Assembly: GCA_037127255.1 (NCBI GenBank)
Contig: JBANSL010000004.1
Span: forward strand, 25,675,967 to 25,739,966
Reading direction: 5' to 3'
Source of the DNA: Persicaria tinctoria
Lineage: Eukaryota; Streptophyta; Magnoliopsida; Caryophyllales; Polygonaceae
DNA length: 64,000 bases
Positions 55,761 to 64,000 of the stretch are shown here, piece by piece. A program made the translations under genes and the position numbers. The first letter of the stretch is position 1, and the number at the start of each line of letters is the position of its first letter. A model generated the notes under the pieces. The model was not told the origin of the DNA, searched no databases, and saw only the letters and a program-made list of their open reading frames with translations.

Positions 55761-57082
55761 TGATCGAGCTAGTTGGAGCCTCCATTGTTAGTCTTATCCC
55801 TTATCATCCTTACTAAACCCTATCTGGACCTCAAGGAATAGGTTAGCATCAAAACGACGTCAAAGAGTCAAAAGAAAAGAAGAGTGGTTCACCCAAGGAC
55901 TTCTATTCGCTGGAAAACGCTCGGGAGGGCTCGTCTAGCATTGTCGATGATGAATCAACAATGAGGGTGGCCTAGGCAGCATTTTAGGGGGTTAAAGCTC
56001 AACCTTTACACGGTTTGGTAGTGAAAGGAAGAAGAATGTGGTCTTACCGAGCTCAAACACGAAAACATAGGCGAATGGAAGAGGTTGCAGCTTGGCTCTC
56101 CGGGGGCTCTTTGGGTGGCTCATGGTCTCGTCGACATCGAGGGAGATGTGGGTGAACGTTTGGGCTGCTACTCATCATGGAAGGCAGAGGAACAAGGCCG
56201 GAGCTGCTCGGCTTGCTTTCGAACACAAAAACAGAGATGGAGGAGGAGTCGTTGTGTTCGGTTTCAATGGAGGAAGAAGAAGAAGTTGTGGGCTGCTACT
56301 AGGAGGTGAAGACGAGGTGTACGTGGTGGTGGTGGTGATCAGTGATCGATCAAAGGAGGAGATGATTATGAAATGGTGCTCGCGGTGAAAGAAGGAAGAA
56401 TAAAGGAGGATGAAAGGGGAAAGCTTGGAGAGGGTTGTGTTTTTAGAGTTTTTTTGTGTTTTTTGTGGTGAGGTGATATGAGGCCAAAGATCAGATTATA
56501 ATGTGATGAGGATGAGGGTTGCTTGGGGTCTGATCGGATGCAACAAAGGGTGAGATAAGGCTGTTTGTTTTCCATTAAAAGGGGGTAGACCAATGGGGTA
56601 GTGGAGATGTGAGGGGTGGGTGTTTAACCCAAAATGGAATAGGGAAGATGAGGAGGAAGCTTCCTTGATTCAAAATCAGCACAAGGGGAAGAATCAATAT
56701 GAGAATTTCGATTGCAATATGAAGGAAGAAGACAAGATTAGTAGAGGGAAACAAAGTGGATGTGGTCCTGAAAAGGTGAAATGCCCAAAAGGGAAATCCT
56801 GAAACCCACACTCTCGATCTTAACCCGACTCAAATTGAAATAAAACTTTAAATTCAAAATAACATTGAAATCCGACGATATTTTTAAGTCTGAAATAAGA
56901 AAGCAGAAATAAATCCATTTTCAAACCAAAATTCAAAATTATGCCAGAATCCACATTAAATAAATCAAAATAAAATCATTTGATGGAGGACGAGGGTTTT
57001 GAAAATATCTGAAATCTTAGAAATCAAACCAATATGAAATCCATATTTAATAAAATAATATTTAAAAATTTAGGTCTTTACA

Positions 57083-58829
57083 CAACACACCCTCACAAAC
57101 TCATCATCCACTCCTCTTCCTCTCCCTCATTCAAACATAGAAACCCCTCTTTTATCTCTAGCTCGCCGACTAGCACACCTCACTATCGCCTCCTCCACCG
57201 AGCACCACCAGATCACCCTCCTCTTATCCTCCTCGTCGCCACCAGTCACACCGAATACCTCCCTTCTTTTCTACCGAAGACAAAGTCGGACCATCGATCC
57301 ACTTCATCGCTTCCTCCACCGAGTACAAGCCAACAGTTTTTCAAGTTACACCTCCTTCGATGTCCGAGCAGCCCAGAAGCCAGCCCGAAGCCGCAACAAC
57401 TTTATCTTCCTCCTCCTACCTTGTTCTTCCCCATTCAAGGTCGGTAAGGCTTTTCTTCTTTGTTTTATGATCAAAAACTTCTTAAAGGCTCGCCTTTATG
57501 ACTGATTCTCCTCAAAACGCGTCCTAGGAGCCTTCCCCCGTCTTCAAAGAGCTCAAACTACCCCGGTGAAGCCCGAATGAGCTCGAATGCCCCCCTCGGT
57601 GAGCCTTGCCCTTACACCCATTTCCTTTGGCCACGTTTGATTCATTTCATGTTTGTTGAGGTCGGGGAAAAGTGTCGAAAAGGTTGAGAGCGGTTAGGAG
57701 TAGAATTGAGAAAGATCTGGAAAAGAACAAGTCAAAATTGCGAGTTTTGCCGCGGCAAAACCATGGGTCGCCACGACAAACACGGTCAAGGATAAAGTTG
57801 AAGAAGACGACTTTCACCATGGTGAAAGGTTGGTTGTGGTAGCGAGAGCCACTGGTTATTTATATATTTATTTATTTATTTAATCTGATTTATTGAGAGC
57901 TATTTATGTAAATAATTGATTTGTTAAGTGCTGACACGTTAAATGGTTAGATTTGAAATATACATATTGTTTGAAATATTTCTAGAGCGTCAGAATTTAT
58001 TAGAATAATGATTTCGAGCTAAAATATGCCGAAATTGATTTAATGGTATAAATTGGTAAAGTTGATTTAAAAGGCTTAAATGTTTTGTTAACGACTTTTT
58101 GGACAAGTGTGATTTTAAAGATAAAGTATGTAATGGCTTGATCTTAAAACTTATTGAACTGAGTTGCTCGAAATTTGAATTGGGAATCTGACTGATGAAA
58201 CTTGATTGATAAAATGATATGGTTTGAAATGTGAGTTGATGTGAACTGAAAGCATGACTTGATATTTTGAAAAGTTGGAATGACTAGTATGACTAAATTG
58301 AGAAATATGTTGGAATTTGAGATGAATTGGGACCATGATGGTGCTATGACTTAAAGATGACAGTGAGCTTCTTATGAATTAACTTAGATTCATTATAGCG
58401 GTAAATGCGTCCCATTGTGCATTAGACTTTAAGTGTTCATTCATAATTGCTAGGTGATATGTGACCTAGTTGGATATTTGCTTGCTCTTGCTGCGTATTG
58501 CTTTGGGATTCTGCTTCTTTCAGGTAAGTTCTTCGGGACTTACTCCAGATACAAACCTTTTGCCTGATGTCATTTAGTATGTTAGGTGTATGCATCTTGC
58601 ATCTCATGTAGTAGCATGCATAGGATTGCACAACTGTTTGAACATACAACTTCTTTATGCCTTTGATAGAACGACCGTTAATTGTGAGTCCTAGAGTCTT
58701 TTGCCGGGGTCATTGGGGCATTCATGTTCCATATCCTTTAGGTCCCCAGTCGAGTCGTATGAGAGAGCATGAGCATGATTCCATATGTATGATATGATAT
58801 GATATGGTTGCGGCGGTGACCGGGTCTCT
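57083..58829 (+). repeat. Family X LTR, plus orientation, second part
   Basis: Resumes after the nested solo LTR. A C/T-rich leader (57083-57450) gives a Pro/Ser-rich frame of 137 codons, probably fortuitous. 57798-58640 matches 16505-17545. Ends where a second LTR start (TGTAAAGATCG, 58830) follows; the last 0.65 kb of the LTR seen in the solo copy is missing. Confidence 0.6.
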
Positions 58830-59870
58830 TGTAAAGATCGAAAATATTTAAATAGTATTTTAATCAAAGATAAATATATTTTACCCGATTTGCAAAGTTT
58901 TCGAAAACTTGTCCTCGAGCAACTTACTATTTTAAGAATCTTTCAAAACAAATTCCGACATCATTTGAAATTGGAGGTTTTGACGGATTTTAGTTCTTCT
59001 TTCTGGCTCCGAGTTGAGAATTGAAATTCGATTCTTTCATTTTAAAAATGATTTGCAAACTCGGTGTAAGATTTTATAGATTCGGGATTTGGGACTAGCG
59101 AGCGAGTATCGGGTTTCAATTTTTGAGAATCGAAAGTCAGATTTTAAGTGTTCATTAATAACTGCTAGGTTATCTGTGACCTGGTTGGATATTTGCTTGC
59201 TCTTGCTGCTTATTGCTTTTGGATTCTGCTTCTTTCAAGTAGGTTCTCTAGGACTTGCTCAAGATACAAACCTCATGTATGATGTCATGTTGTACTATGT
59301 TAGGTGTATGCATCTTGCATCTCATGTAGTAGCATGCTTGGGATTGCACAACTGTTTGAACATATGACGTATGTGTTTGATAGAACGACCGTTAATTGTG
59401 AGTCATAGAGTCTTTTTCTAGGGTCATTAGGGGCGTTCATGTTCCATATCATTTAGGTCCCCAGTCGAGTCATATGAGAGAGGATGAGCATGATTCTATA
59501 TGTATGATATGATATGATATGGATGCGGCGGTGACTAGGTCTCTTATAAAGACCAAAAATATTTACATGGTATTTTAATCAAAGATAAATGTAATGTACC
59601 CGATTTCCAAAGTTTTCGAAAACTTGTCTTCGAGCAACTTACTATTTTAAGAATCTTTCAAACCAAATTCCGGCATCATTTAAAATTGGAGTTTTTTACG
59701 GATTTTAGTTCTAATTTCTAGCTCTGAGTTGAGAACTGAAATTCGATTTGATCCTTTTAAAAATGATTTGAAAACTCAGTGTAAGACTTTCTAGAGTCGG
59801 GATTTGGGATTAGCGAGCAGATATCATATTTGAATTGTTGGGAATCAAAAGTCGGATTTTGGGAACCAAT
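58430..59870 (+). repeat. Tandem duplication in family X (A-B-A'-B')
   Basis: About 717-bp period: TAAGTGTTCATT at 58430 and 59147, the LTR-start phrase GTAAAGATCGAAAATATT at 58831 with TATAAAGACCAAAAATATT at 59550. Each unit joins an LTR 3' part to an LTR 5' start. It ends in (CT)n at 59873-59888. Confidence 0.75.
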
Positions 59871-59900
59871 CTCTCTCTCTCTCTCTCCTCTATTTTCTCT

Positions 59901-61187
59901 TGTTGCTCCCTCGTAATGCATATTTCATATAGGCATTATCGGTATTTCTTATTGCATTTAAATAGGAGTTTTGCATATGTTTTAGTCTAGTTTCATATAT
60001 TGCTTGTGAAGTATTCGAGTTCAGAATCTACGCCTTTTTAGTGTTTATTCTGCAGAGTTACATTCAAATCTTGGAGGGATCTTGGAAGAGTTAAAGAGAC
60101 ATATTTTGGAGCATATGAAGGCTGAGGAAGAGGCTAGAGAGGAGAAAGGAAGCACAACATCGAAGACAATCGAGGAAAAGAGGAAAAATTGTCACTGAGT
60201 AGGCGGCGCCTGCCGTTCCCCGTTTCCATCGATTGCGATTTCGGATCTGAAGATTCTATTTCCTATTATTATATTATTACGCTTCTAGGGTTTTCCGACT
60301 CTTGATTAGGTTATTTCTATTAGTTTCAGTCGTGTGTGGCATAGCATTGTGAGACGATGAACACAATTAGAGAGAGACATTTTTGGCCTATGAGTTGCTA
60401 AACTCATAGTTTCGCCTGTGATTCGAAGACATGGTTGCTTAGATTGTGATATAGGATTTGATTCTATTTAGTTATTCATATATATATATTTATCATCTTT
60501 TACTTGTTGATTATATTTGTGTTCTTTCTATGAATGATCACCATGTTAGGAATTGCATCTTAGCTATAAATTTATTGTTGTATTGTTGATAGCAAACGAA
60601 GATATTAAAGTAGTGATATTTCTTTGTCTTTGTAGTTGATGATTTCAATTGATGTATGTTGAGGAGTGTCGACTAGGGCTGATCTAGGGTTGTTCCGGTT
60701 TGTCTTAATTGCATTAAATCAATATGTCAATTGGTCTAATTACTTGATTCCTTAATACTATTCTTTTGTGATATTGAATAAGGTGATTGTATCTCTGCGG
60801 ATCTCTCAACTTTATTCAAGTAGACATATGTTTACAAGTAATTAATGAATAAATCCTAGGATCATGAATCTTAACCATTGTCAGAAAGTTACAGGTGAAA
60901 TATCTTCTCTTCATTATTATTAATTCTCTTTACGATCATAAAGATTGTTATTTTACTTCTGGTTATTTATCATAAAGCATTGTTTTGTCATAAAAGTCTT
61001 TGGTAAGAGTTATTGAGTAGTGAATCGTTTCTCCCTCTGGGTTCGACTCCAGACTTCATCGCTATACTAGTAGTTATTTGGTTTAGGAAGTCATTGATTT
61101 GCTAATCTATTGGTTTTGTGCTTTGAGTTTGGATTTTATTACTATTTGGCAAAGGGCGAAAGTACCAACGACGTTCATCCCGCACCA
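59901..61187 (+). repeat. 5' LTR of a third Athila-like element
   Basis: The end (CGCACCA, 61187) is fixed by the PBS 6 nt later. The start is uncertain, near TGTTGCTCCCTCG. CCCTCTGGGTTCGACTCCAG at 61033 is the tRNA-B-box-like motif also seen in the other LTR families. The partner LTR is outside the window. It lacks the TCGA-NN-TCGA words. Confidence 0.6.
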
Positions 61188-61193
61188 AATTCT

Positions 61194-61211
61194 TGGCGCC
61201 GTTGCCGGGGA
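61194..61211 (+). other. Primer-binding site, tRNA-Asp (perfect)
   Basis: TGGCGCCGTTGCCGGGGA is the exact complement of the 3' end of plant tRNA-Asp; the Athila hallmark. Confidence 0.93.
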
Positions 61212-61301
61212 GAAGAAAGGAGTTTGCTTTTTTTTTTTTTTATCTCTTTCATTGATTCTTTTCTTTTTGTTTTTGTTTTCATTTTTTCTTTGAGTCTTTT
61301 G

Positions 61302-61653
61302 TGTCCTTGTATGGTTCAAACTAGATCTTCTAATTCATTGCCTTTCTCTTTTGATTATAATATTGAAATATCTCTTAGGTTGAAAAGGAGGCTCGAGTTT
61401 GACACAAATAAGAAGATGGGAGACGAAGTTGATAATCCTTCAAGAAGGACCCCGAGAAACCAAAAGAAACCTAATTGAGTCCTTGTATGGTTCAAACTAG
61501 ATCTTCTAATTCATTGCCTTTCTCTTTTTTTTTCTAAGATTAAAAGATCTCTTAGGTTGAAAAGGAGGCTCGAGTTTGACACAAATAAGGAGATGGGAGA
61601 CGAAGTTGATAATCCGTCAAGAAGGACCCTGAGAAACCGAAAGGAACCTAATT
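61302..61653 (+). repeat. Tandem duplication of the gag start, about 177 bp
   Basis: Units 61302-61478 and 61479-61653 both read GTCCTTGTATGGTTCAAAC and later AGGAGGCTCGAGTTTGAC. The first has its own MVQTRSSNSLPFSF start and stops at TGA 61476; the second lacks several bases and has a stop near 61536. Confidence 0.85.
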
Positions 61654-62380
61654 TGAGTGCTCAACAACTTGCAATTAGACTTCCTAATCTCCCTAAGGGT
61701 TCAAGATTTGAGTACAAGTTGAATTGGTCTACTATTTTACCCTAGTTTCATGGATTGCTTGGGGAGGAACCAAACAAACACCTTGCTACCTTTGTGAGTG
61801 TGTGTGATAGACTTAGACCCCAAGGCCTTACCGATGACCAATTGATGTTGAGAGTGTTCCCCTTTACCTTGAAAGATTCTGCAAGCGATTGGCTTTATTA
61901 CCTACCCCCAGAAAGCATTACTACTTTGGTTGAATTGAAGAAAGTTTTCTTGCAAAAGTACTTTCCTCTGACTCGCCTCAACAAACTCAAGAAGGAGCTA
62001 TCTAGTATTGAGAAATCACCTATGGAGAGTTTTTATGAGTATGTTGAGCGGTTCAAGAAGCTTAAGGGTAGTTGTCCACAACATGGTATACCCGAGGATG
62101 ATCTAGTGCTATATCTTTAGGAGGGCTTGCTTGACACCGATAGGAGTTTCGTTATGAAGCAATGCAAATTTTTTAAGGGTTGGATAATGCATTGAAACAA
62201 TATGGGAGACACCAAGGAGTTAGAGGAGTTCATAAGTTAGATAATTCTAGAGATGGTCGCAAGGATGATCTAGATAGGCTTACGGAGATAGTGAACAAGA
62301 TGGCTATGCAAATGAATCAATCTCAGTAGCCTAGAACTTGTGGTGTTTGTCGAGAACCAACTCATCTGAATGATAAGTGT
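61311..62380 (+). pseudogene. Athila-like Gag, broken
   Basis: Open pieces 61311-61478, 61557-61745 and 61755-62120 in order. The capsid region shows FVSVCDRLRPQGLTDDQLML, FPFTLKDSASDWLYYLPP, FLQKYFPLTRLNKLKKEL and YVERFKKLKGSCPQHG, typical of Retrotrans_gag (PF03732). A TAG at 62118 precedes EGLLD; another TAG at 62328 (SQ-stop-PRTCG) precedes the zinc knuckle CGVCREPTHLNDKC (62339-62380), whose Cys/His residues are intact. Stops and a frame change near 61745 disable it. Confidence 0.85.
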
Positions 62381-62383
62381 AAT

Positions 62384-63117
62384 TTGATTCAAGTGGATGT
62401 TGCTTATGTGAATTCTATAGATTATGGACCTCGCTGCAACTTTGGTAACAATGGATACAATGCAAACTATCAAAGTAGATTCAATGGCAGAGGTCAGCAG
62501 CAACAAGTTCCTTATCAAATAGGACAATTTGAGAACCATCAAAGAAACACTCAACAAGAGGATATAGATGAGACATTGAGGTTGTTATTGGACAAGAAGA
62601 GTGTTCAAGAAAAGGTGTTTAGTCAAATGGCTAAGGAGATGGGAGAATTGAAAGCAAAAGATTCGGGGAAGTTGCCATCACAAGGGTTAGTGAATCCGAA
62701 GGAGAATGCAAGTGTCATGATCCTTAGAGGAGGTAAACAAGTGAATGTGCCCACTAGGAATGTTGAAAAGAGGCCTAAGGAAGTGATTGATGTGGGAGAA
62801 GAAGATAACAAAGAGTCAGAATCGCACACTGTTGATGATGGCGCCCGCCATCCCCTATAGTGACGGAGCCGATTTTCGACGTTGTTGAATCCCCAAGGAA
62901 ATCTTACAAGGAGTGGTCTTCTGAGGTTCCAAGACATGCACTACCTTTTCCTCATGCGTTAAGACCTGGTCGTATGTGGGAAGATGAACAAATTCTTTAT
63001 GACACCTTTGCTCATTATGAGGTAAATATTCCACTTTTCAATTTGATTAAAACTGTGCCTCGCTATGCGAAGATTTTGAAAGAATTATGGACAATGAAAC
63101 ACAAGAAAAGGATGTGA
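62384..63117 (+). pseudogene. Athila-like gag-protease linker
   Basis: Two frames (62384-62860, 62860-63117) with a Gln/Asn-rich stretch, KEMGELKAKDSGKLPSQ, ILRGGKQV (the usual 'LRSGK'-type phrase) and YAKILKELWTMKHKKRM, all standard between Athila gag and protease. The frame changes at 62860 and stops at 63115. Confidence 0.75.
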
Positions 63118-63186
63118 AGGAAAGAAAAGGTAAGTTTAATTGAAAATGTTTCTGCTTTACTACAGAAAAGATTGCTTAAAAAATGA

Positions 63187-63875
63187 AGAGATCCGGGTAT
63201 GTTTACTATCCCATGTGCAATAGGTAATGCTAGCTTCACCAAAGCTATGTTAGACCTAGGTGCTTCAATCAATGTGATGTCATATAATTTGTACATGTTT
63301 TTGGGTTTCAATGCATTATCTGAAACTAGTGTTATTATACAACTCGTTGATCGTTCTAGTATTAAGCCTACAGAAGTTGTTGAGGATTTTCTGGTAAAGG
63401 TAAATGATTTGATATTTCCAGCTGATTTCTTTATTTTATTTATGGAACAAGGTACGCTTGAAACCCCAATTATCTTGGGAAGGCCATTCTTGCGAACGGC
63501 TAAGATTAAAATTGATTGTTTTGAAAGTTCCCTAACTATGGAATTTTATGGTAGAAAGATTTAGTTTTCTATTTTGAGCCTATTGTTTCTTCTACTAATG
63601 ATTCTGTAGATGTTCTTGACTCCAATCAAAGTGATCATAGGAATAAATCAAATAGTTTGTTAGATGGTTCTATTGAAAATGAATCATTGCATATTGAGTC
63701 TTCTAACACAAAGAGAGTTTATTTAGTGAAAGTTGACATTGAAAGGAAAATTGAGAATTTGTTTAAGTCACATTACAATGTGTCTAATTCAAATGATTTT
63801 ATTGCTATTCCCTATGAGAAATCGATTCCTAACAATGTTGAGGTTTTGCAATTTCAGGGCAATCTCTACATGTAA
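63187..63875 (+). pseudogene. Athila-like aspartic protease and start of RT region
   Basis: 63199-63564 (121 codons) holds FTIPCAIGNASFTKAMLDLG with the active-site Asp-Leu-Gly-Ala-Ser, then the flap region and ILGRPFLRTAKIKID, the second conserved block of plant gypsy proteases. The catalytic Asp is kept. After a stop at 63562 the frame continues with a shift (LDGSIENESLHIESS...), and 63876-64000 still reads as linker before RT, which lies beyond the window. Confidence 0.85.
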
Positions 63876-64000
63876 CTCCTTTCAATAAGGAATTGATTGG
63901 GGCAATTGATGGATATATTGGAGATGTTCCTAAAGTTCTCCCTATTTTCTTGAAAATGAGAAGTGTGTAGGATCTTGATGGGATAACTTGATCAAGAAAT

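Noticed and set aside
55436..55816. 126-codon Arg-rich frame starting MAKPLQRAPREQ
   Set aside because: Lies over the palindromic words of a family X LTR; no recognisable domain.
57034..57447. 137-codon Pro/Ser-rich frame as a host gene
   Set aside because: It begins in the inserted minus-strand LTR and continues through the C/T-rich leader of another LTR, so the start is an artefact of the junction.

Overview
This window is nuclear DNA from a flowering plant, most likely a eudicot with a large, repeat-rich genome. Nearly every recognisable coding stretch belongs to a transposable element. There are Ty1/copia elements (SIRE-like and RE1-like), Ty3/gypsy Athila-like elements primed by tRNA-Asp, a CACTA (En/Spm) transposon, a non-autonomous LTR element packed with tandem repeats, hAT-type elements, solo LTRs, a tRNA-like sequence and an organelle-derived fragment. 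I found no intact host gene. All percentages and counts were made by eye.

Layout. 1-1916: 5' end of a minus-strand SIRE-like Copia element. 2373-2680: hAT-like terminus cutting an old minus-strand Copia relic (2675-5678). 6389-7686: possible LTR. 7773-15512: a complete-ended SIRE-like Copia element (5-bp TSD GGATG) that has lost most of IN and RT and carries a 1.5-kb solo LTR inside gag (TSD ATAAG). 15518-16040: probable mitochondrial DNA with a decayed trnS(UGA). 16505-17545: piece of a long-LTR repeat called family X here.

17546-43333 is best read as one CACTA element. Its tnp2 transposase relic lies at 18.5-21.5 kb. A second Pro/Ser/Thr-rich, TNPA-type gene (23316-23490, 34969-35439, 40399-40527) has been split twice: by an 11.5-kb Athila-like element (23491-34968) and by a 4.2-kb element (36106-40346, TSD CAAGT) whose interior is three related tandem arrays.

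43422-45547 is an Athila-type solo LTR with a perfect TSD (GAACT). 47285-58829 is a family X LTR interrupted by an opposite-facing family X solo LTR (47744-57082). That solo LTR is itself interrupted by an internally deleted Athila-type element (48742-54559), whose left LTR carries a hAT-type element (49205-50459). 59901-64000 is the 5' part of another Athila-like element (LTR, PBS, gag, protease), running off the window.

The most unusual signal is not a gene. Athila-type LTRs here are filled with a 10-bp word TCGA-NN-TCGA, mostly the palindrome TCGATATCGA (about 30 exact copies), and the word also sits in two coding linkers of the same element. Two unrelated LTR families each carry their own repeated palindromic word (TTCGCCATGGCGAA-like and GCGCGGGCGCGCC-like). 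This looks like family-specific amplification of short palindromes in LTRs.
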